Source of the DNA: JAPPHY01 sp034423135
GTDB lineage: Bacteria; Chloroflexota; Dehalococcoidia; Lucifugimonadales; UBA2985
NCBI GenBank assembly: GCA_034423135.1
Contig: DAOUJC010000014.1
Span: forward strand, 54,176 to 118,175
DNA length: 64,000 nucleotides
Direction of reading: 5' to 3'
This document shows, piece after piece, positions 25,312 through 34,379 of the stretch; within the stretch, counting starts at the first letter, position 1; each line of letters opens with the position of its first letter. The translations under genes were made by a program, and so were the position numbers. Below the pieces are notes generated by a model. That model was not told the DNA's origin. It was given only the letters and a program-made list of their open reading frames with translations, and searched no databases.

Positions 25312-26694
25312 CTACTCCTCCTCCTCATAATCTTCGGGCATCAGCACGAACTCAGGGTACGCCTCGATGCCCAGCTCGCCAACGTCCTGGCCCAGCCGTT
25401 CCACCTGTGGCGACACCCGCAGTCCCAGCGTCTTGTCCAGCACAACCCACACCGCAAGCGACGTCGTGAAGGCGAACGCGCCTATGGCTACCACGCCCAG
25501 CAGCTGCACGTGGAGCTGAGCACCCGCGGCGATGCTCGCCGCCAGCGTGCCCCAAATGCCGGAGACCAAGTGCGCCGGAATTGCGCCAACAACGTCGTCC
25601 AGCTTGACCATCTCCAGCACCTTGAGTGCCGCCGTGCACAGCACGCCGCCGACCGCGCCGATGATGATAGCCCAGTAGTGGTCGACGATGTCGGGGCCGG
25701 CGGTTATGGACACCAGTCCAGCGATTGCCCCGTTCAGACCGGCGAACAGCGCCATGCGGCCGAGGATGGGTCGAGAGACGGCCAGGGCAGCCATCACGCC
25801 CGCGGCGGCGGCCAGGTTGGTGTTGACGAGCACGTGGCTTATGGCCACTGCGTCGAGGGCGCTGCCCAGCGCGAGCTGCGACCCGCCGTTGAAGCCGAAC
25901 CACCCTAACCACAGGATGAAGACGCCCAAGGTCACAATCAGCACGTTGGAGGGAGGCGTCGGGCTGACGCTGCCGTCACGCCGGAACTTGCCCAGCCGCG
26001 GGCCAACCATGATCACGCCGGCCAGTGCAGCCCAGCCGCCCGTGCTGTGCACGATGGTGGAGCCTGCGAAGTCCTGGAACCCGAGACTATCCAGCCAACC
26101 TCCGCCCCAGGTCCACGCGCCCACCACCGGATAGATGAAACCGGTGAGTATCAGCGTGACGAGGAAGAATGACCAGATCTTCACGCGCTCGGCGATGGCG
26201 CCGGACACGATGGACGCTGCAGTCGCCACGAACACCATCTGGAAGAACCAGTCGGACATCGTGGAGTAGCCGCCGTCTATCACCCTCGCCGCCGCCTCGG
26301 CGTCTCCACCCAACAGCGCCACCTCGTCCGCGGTCGGCCCGTAGAGGAACTTGAAGGTGCCGATGACCTCGTCGACGTCCACGTACATCAGGTTGTAGCC
26401 AATGAAGAAGTAGGCCAATCCGGCGATGGAGTAGATGCCGATGTTCTTCAGACAGATCATGGAGGCGTTCTTGGTGCGGACCGCGCCCGACTCCAGCATC
26501 GTGAAGCCGGCGCACATCCACATCACCAGTACGCCCCAAATCAGGAAGGCAAATGTGTTGAGAACGAACTGGGTCTCCTGGTCCACTCCCTGGGCGTGGG
26601 CGATGGACGGTCTCGCCAGGAAGTAGCCCATCCCAAGTACGGCGATCCCCACCAGCACCGTCACCGACCGCCTGCGGCTCAGAATCGTACTCAT
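25312..26694 (-). CDS. amt: Ammonium transporter, Amt family
   Basis: A 460-aa membrane protein. A cleavable-looking signal segment ends near SIAHAQG, followed by about 11 transmembrane helices. Amt hallmarks are present: the N-terminal channel segment LVMWMCAGFTMLESG, DFAGSTIVHSTGGWAAL with the first pore His, and the second pore His in GAIPAHLVSGIWG. It imports ammonium. The ATG at 26694 follows GGGAGGTGG, so the longer frame to 26736 is rejected. No glnK/glnB gene is adjacent. Confidence 0.93.
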   Translation of the reverse strand: MSTILSRRRSVTVLVGIAVLGMGYFLARPSIAHAQGVDQETQFVLNTFAFLIWGVLVMWMCAGFTMLESGAVRTKNASMICLKNIGIYSIAGLAYFFIGYNLMYVDVDEVIGTFKFLYGPTADEVALLGGDAEAAARVIDGGYSTMSDWFFQMVFVATAASIVSGAIAERVKIWSFFLVTLILTGFIYPVVGAWTWGGGWLDSLGFQDFAGSTIVHSTGGWAALAGVIMVGPRLGKFRRDGSVSPTPPSNVLIVTLGVFILWLGWFGFNGGSQLALGSALDAVAISHVLVNTNLAAAAGVMAALAVSRPILGRMALFAGLNGAIAGLVSITAGPDIVDHYWAIIIGAVGGVLCTAALKVLEMVKLDDVVGAIPAHLVSGIWGTLAASIAAGAQLHVQLLGVVAIGAFAFTTSLAVWVVLDKTLGLRVSPQVERLGQDVGELGIEAYPEFVLMPEDYEEEE

Positions 26695-26904
26695 CGGCCA
26701 CCTCCCGAGCGTATCGAGTCCTGCTCCGATGCGCATGATAGCACGGCGGCCGCTCGGCGGTCACGCAGGCGGGTTGCGCTTGTGCCGCGGGCTAGGCACG
26801 GACGCCTGCAGCCAAGACCAGGCCCAGCGGCGTTTGGTGACCGGCAGTCACTCGTTGTGTTACGATGACTACGAAGGTGTCGACGATACGCGGGAGTATG
26901 TGAC

Positions 26905-27279
26905 GTGACTCAAGACTCGACATATCGAGAGCAGAGCAAGGTGTTCCTGGAGAAGGCATACACCGAGCTCCAGGAAGGAGACCTGCATCAGGCCTCCGAA
27001 AAGGGATGGGGCGCGGCCGCGCAAATGCTGAAGGCAGTAGCCGAAGAGCGCGGCTGGGAGCACCGCACCCACAGGCTGCTCTTTGACGTAGCAGGCCGCC
27101 TTGCAGGCGAGACGCAGAGCGAGGATCTGAGGGATGGATTCAGCGCAGCCAGCCTTCTACACATCAACTTCTACGAAGGCTGGCTGGACAGGTCTTCGGT
27201 GGAAGTATACTTGGGTCGTGTTCAGCGGTTCGTGTCCGCCACGGAGACCCTACTCAACGGCAGCGAACCCGGCGCGTAA
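26905..27279 (+). CDS. PaREP1/HEPN-like helical protein
   Basis: A 124-aa helical protein. The segment LEKAYTELQEGDLHQASEKG followed by WGAAAQMLKAVAEERGW resembles the PaREP1 family, known mainly from archaea and placed in the HEPN superfamily. The classical R-x4-6-H RNase motif is not evident, so it may act as a nucleotide-binding or antitoxin-like helical bundle. The GTG at 26905 is the first start in the frame. Its last 26 bp overlap the end of the convergent thpR gene. Confidence 0.6.
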   Translation: MTQDSTYREQSKVFLEKAYTELQEGDLHQASEKGWGAAAQMLKAVAEERGWEHRTHRLLFDVAGRLAGETQSEDLRDGFSAASLLHINFYEGWLDRSSVEVYLGRVQRFVSATETLLNGSEPGA

Positions 27280-27886
27280 CTCTCAGATTTTCCCCGCTCT
27301 GCCCCTCACCCCCCAGGCGCGCGGTGTGCAGCCGCGTGTACTCCGAGCCACCGGGTGTCAGTACGCTGCGAATGAGCGCGATGCTATCGACGGGCAGCGT
27401 TGCGCATTCCTGCACGTCCGCGCCGGCGAGCGCCTCCGCCACAGCCCGCCTCTGGGGGACGGGAGCGCCGTCCCTCACGCGGCCCAGCGTGATGTGAGGC
27501 CGAAATGCGCGCCGCTCCCTCGCAAACCCCAGCGACTCCAGCTCCCCCTCCAGCGAGCGGTACAGCTCGGTCAGCGGCTCTAGGTCGCCGGCCACCGACA
27601 TCCAGATCACCCGCATCGCCCGCAGGCGCTCGAATCCGCCGATGCGGCCCAGTTCGACCTCGAACGGACGCGCCGACGCCCCGCTGCGAGACACCGCGTC
27701 CGACACGGCCGGCACAGACTCCTCGTCGATGTTGCCCAGGAACCGCAACGTGAGGTGCAGGCTCTCCGGCCTGGTCCACCGCACGCCGCCGTCCACACGA
27801 GAGGCGAGATGCCGCACCACGCCGGCGAGCATGTCGCGCGTCGGTGGGGGGAGCTCCACGGCGATGAAGGCTCGGATCTGTGGCAT
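27254..27886 (-). CDS. thpR: RNA 2',3'-cyclic phosphodiesterase (2H family)
   Basis: A 210-aa enzyme of the LigT/ThpR type that opens 2',3'-cyclic phosphates at RNA ends. Both catalytic H-x-T/S-x motifs are present: HLTL in SLHLTLRFLG (about residue 45) and HITL in RPHITLGRV (about 130). The start at 27886 (MPQIRAFIAVELP) matches family N-termini. The C-terminal ~25 residues extend beyond the usual end and overlap the neighbouring convergent gene. Confidence 0.9.
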   Translation of the reverse strand: MPQIRAFIAVELPPPTRDMLAGVVRHLASRVDGGVRWTRPESLHLTLRFLGNIDEESVPAVSDAVSRSGASARPFEVELGRIGGFERLRAMRVIWMSVAGDLEPLTELYRSLEGELESLGFARERRAFRPHITLGRVRDGAPVPQRRAVAEALAGADVQECATLPVDSIALIRSVLTPGGSEYTRLHTARLGGEGQSGENLRVTRRVRCR

Positions 27887-27923
27887 GGTCAGACTCAGGA
27901 GTCCAGGTGAGGCCCGCGGAAGG

Positions 27924-28781
27924 CTAGGTCAACTCGCCCTGAGGCAGGCCGAGCATTCTCGCAGCGTTCCGGTAGAGGATGCCCTCCTTGGCGTCGTCGG
28001 AGATTGCCGCGTCGACTACCTGCCGGAGGAGCCTCTTCTGGCTGATGAGCGGGTAGTCGGTGCCGAACAGCACCTTGTCATCGCCGACCAGCCCCACGAC
28101 CGTCGCGAACACCTCCTCCCGGTAGAGGAACGGCGATGCGGCGGAGTCGAAGTACACGCGCTTCAGGGACTCCTTTACCTCTGGCATGAGCGCGTAGAAG
28201 GGCAGGCCGCCGCCCCAGTGAGCGCAGACTATCGTCGCCTCCGGGAAGGCCTCAATGAAGCGGCAGAGAATCACCGGCGTGGTGCTCCCCTTGCCTCCGT
28301 AGGTATGCCCCACCGGCTCGGACGTGTGCGTCATGATGGGCATGCCCAACGCCACGGCCGCCTCCACCACGGGCGCCATGACCGACCTGTCGCCCAGGTC
28401 GAAGCCCTGCGTATCCGGGTGCAGCTCGCCGACGCCCGACAGCCCGGCGGCGGCGCATCGCTCGATCTCGGCGACGGCTGCGGCGCCCCACGCCGGGTTG
28501 ACGGCGCAGAAGCCCCTGAGCCTCAGCGGGAAGCGGCGCACGGCGTCTATCAGGTAGTCGTTGGCCTCACGCGCCAGGCCGGGATCGTTCCAGCCTATGC
28601 CCACCATCACGGACAGGTCTACGGCCGCGCCGTCCATGGTAGCCACAAGCTCCTCCGCGTCTGCCATACGCGACCGCGGGTCGGAGAACATCTCGGACAG
28701 CGTGACGTCGCGGTCCAGAAGCGTCTCACGACGCTTTATCAGCTCCGGTGGGAAGACGTGCGTGTGCGAATCGATGATCAT
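27924..28781 (-). CDS. Amidohydrolase family TIM-barrel protein
   Basis: A 285-aa metal-dependent hydrolase or decarboxylase of the amidohydrolase-2 type. The metal motif HTHVFPPE is at residues 6-13, with further ligand candidates in GELHPDTQGFD, MTHTSEPVGH, VCAHWGGGLPFY and the terminal Asp in LFGTDYPLIS. Substrate is unknown. The ATG at 28781 is used; it overlaps the stop of the upstream DUF3052 gene (ATGA), indicating translational coupling. The longer frame to 28952 has no family similarity in the extension. Confidence 0.82.
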   Translation of the reverse strand: MIIDSHTHVFPPELIKRRETLLDRDVTLSEMFSDPRSRMADAEELVATMDGAAVDLSVMVGIGWNDPGLAREANDYLIDAVRRFPLRLRGFCAVNPAWGAAAVAEIERCAAAGLSGVGELHPDTQGFDLGDRSVMAPVVEAAVALGMPIMTHTSEPVGHTYGGKGSTTPVILCRFIEAFPEATIVCAHWGGGLPFYALMPEVKESLKRVYFDSAASPFLYREEVFATVVGLVGDDKVLFGTDYPLISQKRLLRQVVDAAISDDAKEGILYRNAARMLGLPQGELT

Positions 28782-29587
28782 GACGCAGCTGCGACTGCCG
28801 CCTGCTTGCGGCTTCTCCTTGTGAACAGCAGACCGGACCACGTTGGGTCTATCGAACATATCTTGTAGTCCACCAGGCCCATCGCCAGGCCGGTGTCCCG
28901 CACAACCACCTGCGTGAGGTCGGAGGGAACGCCCGATGCCTTCTTGGGCCACGCAATCCAGAGGCTACCACTCTCGGCAACGCCACTCAGCACTTCGTCC
29001 AGCCGCTCCGCAATGTCACTCCTGGACATGGCGAACCAGATGCCCACCCGGCACGGTTCGTCCGGCCGGTAGTGGAGCCTGACGCCCTCCGGCAGCGGGC
29101 CGAGCGTCTCCGCGAAGCCGTCCGGAGCGTCGACCAGCAGCACGGAGTATCCGGCGCGAATGCCCAGCTTGCTGACGAGCGGCGTGGAAGCGTACGCCTC
29201 GAAGCCGGAGCTCGGCACGCGTGGCTCCGCGGGCGCGTCTTCGATGGCATTCCGCAGTGCCTCTCCTACGTCGCTCCACGCGGCGTATACGGCGTCCGGC
29301 AGGACGTCCCTGACGCGCTGCACCTTGTCCGGCCGGCCTCCAACGAACAGTAGCGGAGTCCCGCGCGACGACTTGCGGCTGCGCAGGAAGACGCCAAGCT
29401 CGCGGCCGTGCGATGGCAGGCGGCCAAGGTCAATGACGACGGCGTCGCCAGGGTCAGCGGAGAGCACCTTCATGTCATCGAGCGTGTCCAGGGGCCGGTA
29501 CGTCACTTCGAAGCCGGCGGTACGCAGCCGCTCGATTCGCTCCGGGGCCTCCTCGGCCTTCCAGTGCACCAAGCGCACCGTTTGCAC
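28778..29587 (-). CDS. Receiver-like N-terminus fused to DUF3052-like domain
   Basis: A 269-aa protein. Residues 1-120 resemble a response-regulator fold (LVHWKAEEAPERIERLRTAG at the start, AVVIDLGRLPSHGRE with the candidate acidic site, PLLFVGG), though a canonical phospho-Asp/Lys set is not secure. Residues ~140-265 match DUF3052: LGIRAGYSVLLVDAPDGF, SLWIAWPKKASG and GLVDYKICSIDPTWSGLLF. Function of DUF3052 is unknown. It is coupled to the amidohydrolase downstream and follows tmk by 3 bp. Confidence 0.65.
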   Translation of the reverse strand: MQTVRLVHWKAEEAPERIERLRTAGFEVTYRPLDTLDDMKVLSADPGDAVVIDLGRLPSHGRELGVFLRSRKSSRGTPLLFVGGRPDKVQRVRDVLPDAVYAAWSDVGEALRNAIEDAPAEPRVPSSGFEAYASTPLVSKLGIRAGYSVLLVDAPDGFAETLGPLPEGVRLHYRPDEPCRVGIWFAMSRSDIAERLDEVLSGVAESGSLWIAWPKKASGVPSDLTQVVVRDTGLAMGLVDYKICSIDPTWSGLLFTRRSRKQAAVAAAS

Positions 29588-29590
29588 GGC

Positions 29591-30361
29591 CTAACCCCCG
29601 GCCTTCCCGGCCTCGGGCAGCATTGACTCTACCCGCTGCCAGATGAGCTGGGTTATCTCTTCCTGAGGCAGCCGCGCGTCTATGACAAACCACCGCTCAG
29701 GCTCTGCGCGGGCCATCTCCAGGTACCCCTGGCGAACGCGGCGGTGAAACTCCATTGCCCCCCTGTCCTCGTAGCCTCCCTCGAACAGGGTGCCCTGTCT
29801 CGACCATTGGCCCGGGCCGGCTGCGTCCTTCTCCTCGATCGCTTCGGGGAACAGGTAGCCCTGGCTCAAAACGTCCCGGAAGTCACCGACGGCCTTCTGC
29901 TCCAACCGGTCCCCTGACCAAGTGTCCCGCCTTAGCCTCTCCTCTGGGGGAAAGTCCAGGAGGACGGTCAGATCCGGCCGGAGTCCGCCCGCGCCCACGC
30001 CGTTCACCGCCTCAACATCACTCGGCGGCAGACCGCGGCCGTACCCCTGGTAGGCAACAGTCGAGTCTGTGAAGCGGTCCGACAGGACAATCTCCCCTCG
30101 CTCAAGAGCAGGGCGTATGGTCTCCGACACCAGCTGCGATCGCGATGCGTTGAAGAGTAGAAGCTCCGCTTCCGGCGTCCTAGGCGCGGTCGAGAACTTG
30201 AGCACCTGCCGCAGCAGTATCCCCAGCTGCGTCCCGCCGGGCTCACGCACCGTCGTAACGGGAATCCTCTGCCGCCTTAGGCGGTCTGCAAGCGCCTCCA
30301 CCTGCGTGGACTTGCCACTGCCGTCTCCGCCCTCGAGCGTGATGAAGATACCTCCCGGCAT
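29591..30361 (-). CDS. tmk: Thymidylate kinase with enlarged LID region
   Basis: It phosphorylates dTMP to dTDP. P-loop LEGGDGSGKSTQ is at about residues 8-19, the VREPGGTQLG substrate motif at ~38, and DRFTDSTVAYQGYGRGLP (the DR[YF] motif) at ~94. The chain is 256 aa against about 210 in most bacteria. The extra ~40 residues fall between DRLEQKAVGDF and FHRRVRQGYLEMA, in the LID segment. No frameshift or stop interrupts it. It is the next gene after the SpoIIIAA-like ATPase, 10 bp apart. Confidence 0.9.
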   Translation of the reverse strand: MPGGIFITLEGGDGSGKSTQVEALADRLRRQRIPVTTVREPGGTQLGILLRQVLKFSTAPRTPEAELLLFNASRSQLVSETIRPALERGEIVLSDRFTDSTVAYQGYGRGLPPSDVEAVNGVGAGGLRPDLTVLLDFPPEERLRRDTWSGDRLEQKAVGDFRDVLSQGYLFPEAIEEKDAAGPGQWSRQGTLFEGGYEDRGAMEFHRRVRQGYLEMARAEPERWFVIDARLPQEEITQLIWQRVESMLPEAGKAGG

Positions 30362-30371
30362 GGACTCGCAC

Positions 30372-31892
30372 CTACCGTCGGGAGATTGTCACGCGTCGGT
30401 TTGGTTCTCTGCCCACGCTCGTGGAGGCCAGGCTGCTCTCCTCGGCGATCTGGTGCTGGAGCCTCCTGATGTAGGCCATTTGAGGCGTAAGCGTCACCGC
30501 ATCCTCGCCACCCTGGACCTGGCGCGCTGCCTGCTCAGCCTCTCGCACCGCCTGCACTACCGGGTCCTCCCATCCTCGCTCCCGCGACAGGCCCGTGAGG
30601 AACTCGCGTATCTGAGGTGGAGTGTTGTTCCTGAGCACGAATATCGATCTGCCGGACTCCTCGGCGTTCTTGAGCGTACGAGGCATCTTGCGGAAGAATT
30701 GCTTGGTGGTGAGAAGTATCTCAGCCCGCTCCATCCTGTCCACAACCTCGATTGGCATTCTGCCCGCCTGCACCGTCTGGACCAGGCGTCCCTTGTTGAC
30801 ACCGAACGGCAGTATCCTGATGCGGTCTCCAGCGGGCTGGAAGCCGAGCCGCTCGTCTCCCGGTTCCGCCGCGCCGTTGCCGGGGAGAAGCGTGGCGACC
30901 GGCGCTTCCCTGGAAACGCTGATCTCGCCGCTCTCGTCCGCGGAGCGTATCTCGGGCGAAACGGGCATCCCGCGCAGCATTGCGTCCACGACCCGCGCAA
31001 CGTCGTCGTGGACGGCCACCCGGTCCCAGGACTGTATCTCAACCACCACGTCGAACGTGGGCGGAGACTTGCGCTCCAGCACGCTCTTCTGCGTGCGCCG
31101 CCGGCGGGCCTCCTCGTCGCCGAGCGTAACCGTCTGTATGCCGCCTATCAGGTCGGACAGCGTGGGGTTGAGCACCAGGTTGCTGAGCGTGTTGCCGTGG
31201 GCGGTTGCGATTAGCTGCACGCCTCGCTCAGCTATGGTGCGGGCTGCGGCAGCCTCAAGCTCCGTACCCATCTCGTCGATGATGATGACCTGCGGCATGT
31301 GGTTCTCTACCGCCTCGATCATTACCGCGTGCTGCAGCGCCGGCGTGACGACCTGCATGCGCCGGGCGCGGCCGATGGCGGGATGCGGTATGTCGCCGTC
31401 GCCCGCGATCTCGTTGGACGTGTCCACGATTATCACGCGCTTGCGCACGTCGTCGGCCAGCACGCGCGCGACCTCCCGGAGCATAGTGGTCTTGCCCATG
31501 CCCGGACGGCCCAGGAGCAGGATGCTCTTGCCGCTCCTCACCAGGTCATCGATGACGCGGATGGTGCCGAATACAGCCCGACCTACGCGGCACGTAAGGC
31601 CCACGACCTTGGCGCGCCGGTTGCGAATGGCTGAAATGCGGTGCAGCGTCCGCTCGATGCCGGCGCGGTTGTCGTCGCCAAAGTCGCCGATGCGGTCAAC
31701 CACGTGTTGGATGTCCGCCTCCGTGACCTCGCCGGGCGCAAGCACCACCTCTCGCTCCGGGAACCTGGCCTCGGGCGGGCGTCCCAGGTCAAGCACAACC
31801 TCCAGCAGCTCATCCATGCTGCCCAGTTCCCTCAGCGGCGCCTGCACGTAAGGCGGCAGCGCTCCGACCAGGGCTTCCAGGTCGTCGAACAC
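30372..31892 (-). CDS. SpoIIIAA/Ycf45-like AAA ATPase with C-terminal R3H domain
   Basis: A 506-aa single-stranded nucleic-acid ATPase of the Ycf45/SpoIIIAA group. Walker A is GRPGMGKTT (about residue 128), and Walker B is VIIIDEMGTE (about 202). The AAA core runs to ~275. A spacer with a second conserved region (TTKQFFRKMP..., about 395-430) leads to an R3H-type end (LQHQIAEESSLAS...EPNRRVTISR), which binds single-stranded nucleic acid. The cellular role of the group is not settled. The GTG at 31892 is the first usable start. It lies 45 bp after the GNAT-like gene. Confidence 0.82.
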   Translation of the reverse strand: MFDDLEALVGALPPYVQAPLRELGSMDELLEVVLDLGRPPEARFPEREVVLAPGEVTEADIQHVVDRIGDFGDDNRAGIERTLHRISAIRNRRAKVVGLTCRVGRAVFGTIRVIDDLVRSGKSILLLGRPGMGKTTMLREVARVLADDVRKRVIIVDTSNEIAGDGDIPHPAIGRARRMQVVTPALQHAVMIEAVENHMPQVIIIDEMGTELEAAAARTIAERGVQLIATAHGNTLSNLVLNPTLSDLIGGIQTVTLGDEEARRRRTQKSVLERKSPPTFDVVVEIQSWDRVAVHDDVARVVDAMLRGMPVSPEIRSADESGEISVSREAPVATLLPGNGAAEPGDERLGFQPAGDRIRILPFGVNKGRLVQTVQAGRMPIEVVDRMERAEILLTTKQFFRKMPRTLKNAEESGRSIFVLRNNTPPQIREFLTGLSRERGWEDPVVQAVREAEQAARQVQGGEDAVTLTPQMAYIRRLQHQIAEESSLASTSVGREPNRRVTISRR

Positions 31893-31937
31893 GTACTTCT
31901 CGATGCGTTCCTCTATTGCGTCACCCCTTGATTGCGA

Positions 31938-32867
31938 TTACGCCCTCGCGGGCGCCAGGGTCTGTTCCTTCACCCTCACGGCCAGAGGCTTCACCATCAG
32001 CTGGTACTGGCGGACCGGCGCAAATTCCGCACGCTCCAGCGCGCGAGCTTGCTCCGGCTGGTGGCTCGGCACAAGCGACAGGAAGGGGGCCGAGAGCCTC
32101 CCCTGCTGCAAAGCCCAACTGACCAGGTTGTCCCACGCGTCCGCGTCCTCCGCGGGATGCATCATCGCCTCCAGGCTGTTGACGGACTGCCTGCCGGATC
32201 CCACGCGCGCCCAACCGCGAACGATGCCACCGTCCTCGTAAACGCCCTGTCGCACACGCTTACCGGGCGATTCCAGTGCGTGACTCCACTCGTCGAACGT
32301 CATTGCGTACTCCCACTTGACCCCGGAAGGTACGCAGCGGTCGTACAGAAGGTACACCTGGTACGCGTCGGAGGGCGTGAGAGAGCGGATGCCGCTCTCG
32401 TCTGTTGGCTCAGTGAGAGGCATGGCTTCACGCCTGTAGAGCGTCTCCTGGGTGCAGCGCTTGAACCCGGCCTCCCTGGCCACGTCCACCACGCGGTTCA
32501 GTGCAGGCAGCCGCAGGAAGACGCGCTCGCCGCCCTGCTCACCAGCGAGGGCACACAGCCTCTCCAGCAGCTCGATGCCCTCGCTTTCGATCTCCGGCGG
32601 CAGGTTGAGCAGATGCACCTCCCACGCCTTGGGGCCTGACCGCGTCCTGACCGAGGCTAGCGCTCGCAGGTGCAATCCTTCGGTCAGCACGCTACCGCAC
32701 TCCCTCTCCCTGTGCAGCGCTAAGCCCCCGGCTACGGAGCGCGTGCTGGGAGGGCTGTCCACGCCATTGCCGACGCGGTCCCACGTCTGGGCGAGGCTTG
32801 GGCCAAGCCGCGGCCCATCGATCAGGTACCAGAGCAAGTCGGTGGTGCGCAGCCTTCGGATCGTCAC
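31938..32867 (-). CDS. GNAT-like acetyltransferase-fold protein
   Basis: A 309-aa protein probably with two GNAT-like halves (about residues 1-150 and 160-300). Features such as LLERLCALAGEQGGERVFLRLP, VDVAREAGFKRCTQETLY and EQARALERAEFAPVRQYQLM resemble the alpha-helix and C-terminal strand of GNAT folds. The acetyl-CoA-binding Q/RxxGxG/A loop is not clear, so activity is doubtful. GTG at 32867, 1 bp after pdxT's stop, suggests one operon pdxS-pdxT-this gene-ATPase. Confidence 0.55.
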   Translation of the reverse strand: MTIRRLRTTDLLWYLIDGPRLGPSLAQTWDRVGNGVDSPPSTRSVAGGLALHRERECGSVLTEGLHLRALASVRTRSGPKAWEVHLLNLPPEIESEGIELLERLCALAGEQGGERVFLRLPALNRVVDVAREAGFKRCTQETLYRREAMPLTEPTDESGIRSLTPSDAYQVYLLYDRCVPSGVKWEYAMTFDEWSHALESPGKRVRQGVYEDGGIVRGWARVGSGRQSVNSLEAMMHPAEDADAWDNLVSWALQQGRLSAPFLSLVPSHQPEQARALERAEFAPVRQYQLMVKPLAVRVKEQTLAPARA

Positions 32868-32868
32868 A

Positions 32869-33450
32869 TCACGCCTCTGACGCCATGCTCAGGAAGTAGG
32901 AGTGAAACCTGCAATCGCCGGTGAGCTCCGGATGGAACGACGTTGCCAGTATGTTCCGCTGACGGACGGCCACGACTCTCCCGTCGTCCAGGCAGGCCAG
33001 CTGCTTGACGCCCGGGCCAACCTGCTCGATGACCGGTGCGCGGATGAACACGGCGCGGAACGCCTCGTCGCCAAGCTCAGGTACGTGGAGGTCGGCCTCG
33101 AAGCTGTCGACCTGCCGCCCGTAGCCGTTGCGCTGCACGTGGACGTCGATGAGACCGAGGGGTTTGGGACGGTCGTCGGTGAGGCTTGCCGCCAGGACTA
33201 TCAGGCCAGCGCAGGTGCCCCAGGTGGGCATACCATCACGAACGCGCGCCTCGATCTCGCCGGCAAGCTCGAACACGTCCATGAGCCGCGATATGGTGGT
33301 GCTTTCACCGCCTGGGATGACCAGCGCTTCCACACCGGCGAGGTCTCTGGGCAGGCGTACCTGCGCCGCCTCGGCCCCGGCGCATTCGAGGGCCGTCGCG
33401 TGCTCGGCAAAGTCCCCCTGAAGGGCCAGGACTCCAACCTTCTTGGCCAA
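32869..33450 (-). CDS. pdxT: Pyridoxal 5'-phosphate synthase glutaminase subunit
   Basis: A 193-aa class I glutaminase that feeds ammonia to PdxS. The triad is visible: Cys in WGTCAGLIVLA (about residue 78), and His and Glu in SFHPELTGD (about 170). Substrate loop GGESTTISRLM is at about 46-56. The start codon is TTG at 33450 (MAKKVGVLALQGDF), 1 bp after the pdxS stop. Adjacent pdxS confirms the role in the DXP-independent vitamin B6 pathway. Confidence 0.94.
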   Translation of the reverse strand: MAKKVGVLALQGDFAEHATALECAGAEAAQVRLPRDLAGVEALVIPGGESTTISRLMDVFELAGEIEARVRDGMPTWGTCAGLIVLAASLTDDRPKPLGLIDVHVQRNGYGRQVDSFEADLHVPELGDEAFRAVFIRAPVIEQVGPGVKQLACLDDGRVVAVRQRNILATSFHPELTGDCRFHSYFLSMASEA

Positions 33451-33451
33451 T

Positions 33452-34333
33452 CTACCAGCCTCTTACGGCCAGGATCTCCTCCTGCTTCATCGTGCGAATA
33501 TCCATGCCGGGCATGGGTTCGCCCAGGTCCTCGGACGCCTTGGCGATGACGTCCGGGTCGTTGTAGTGGGTTGTGGCGGCGACGATTGCCTTGGCGCGCG
33601 CCTCCGGGTTGTCCGACTTGTAGATGCCGGAGCCGACGAATACGCCCTCAGCGCCTAGCTGCATCATCAGGGCTGCGTCGGCGGGCGTGGCCACGCCACC
33701 GGCTGCGAAGTTGACGACGGGCAGACGTGCAGTGTCGTGGACCTCTCGCACCAACTCGAAGGGAGCGCCTAGCGCCTTGGCCTCGGCCATGAGCTCGTCC
33801 GGCTGCATGCCGACGATCTTGCGAATCTCGCCCATCACGGAGCGCATGTGGCGCACTGCCTCCACGATGTTGCCGGTGCCGGCCTCGCCCTTGGTGCGGA
33901 TCATGGCAGCACCCTCACCGATGCGCCTGAGCGCCTCGCCCAGGTCACGGCAGCCGCAGACGAAGGGCACTCTGAAGTCGTGCTTCCAGATGTGGTTGCT
34001 CTCGTCGGCGGGCGTGAGCACCTCCGACTCGTCGATGTAGTCGGCCCCCAGCGCCTCAAGCACCTGTGCCTCTACGAAGTGGCCTATCCTGCACTTGGCC
34101 ATGACCGGGATGGTGACCGCGCTCATGATGGCCGTGATGCGCGTTGGGTCCGCCATGCGCGCAACGCCACCGGCTGCCCGGATGTCGGCGGGCACGCGCT
34201 CAAGAGCCATGACGGCGCAGGCACCCGCGTCCTCAGCGATCTTGGCCTGCTCTGCGTTGACCACGTCCATAATCACGCCGCCCTTGAGCATTTGCGCAAG
34301 TCCGGCTTTGACACGCCACGTTCCCTGATCCAT
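33452..34333 (-). CDS. pdxS: Pyridoxal 5'-phosphate synthase, synthase subunit
   Basis: A 293-aa TIM-barrel enzyme making PLP from ribose-5-phosphate, glyceraldehyde-3-phosphate and glutamine-derived ammonia. Family blocks include GGVIMDVVNAEQAKIAEDAG, VMAKCRIGHFVEAQ, DYIDESEVLTPAD and VVNFAAGGVATPADAALMMQ. The ATG at 34333 follows a strong GGAGGAGGAG. A TATAAT lies upstream on the minus strand. It leads an operon with pdxT. Confidence 0.96.
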   Translation of the reverse strand: MDQGTWRVKAGLAQMLKGGVIMDVVNAEQAKIAEDAGACAVMALERVPADIRAAGGVARMADPTRITAIMSAVTIPVMAKCRIGHFVEAQVLEALGADYIDESEVLTPADESNHIWKHDFRVPFVCGCRDLGEALRRIGEGAAMIRTKGEAGTGNIVEAVRHMRSVMGEIRKIVGMQPDELMAEAKALGAPFELVREVHDTARLPVVNFAAGGVATPADAALMMQLGAEGVFVGSGIYKSDNPEARAKAIVAATTHYNDPDVIAKASEDLGEPMPGMDIRTMKQEEILAVRGW

Positions 34334-34373
34334 TTACCGCTCCTCCTCCGGGAAGCATCCCGCTGCTGATGCC

Positions 34374-34379
34374 ATTATA
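34374..34379 (-). promoter_or_regulatory. -10 element of pdxS
   Basis: TATAAT on the minus strand, about 40 bp before the pdxS ATG. A partial -35 (TTGGTA, 34398-34403) lies 18 bp further upstream. Confidence 0.6.
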
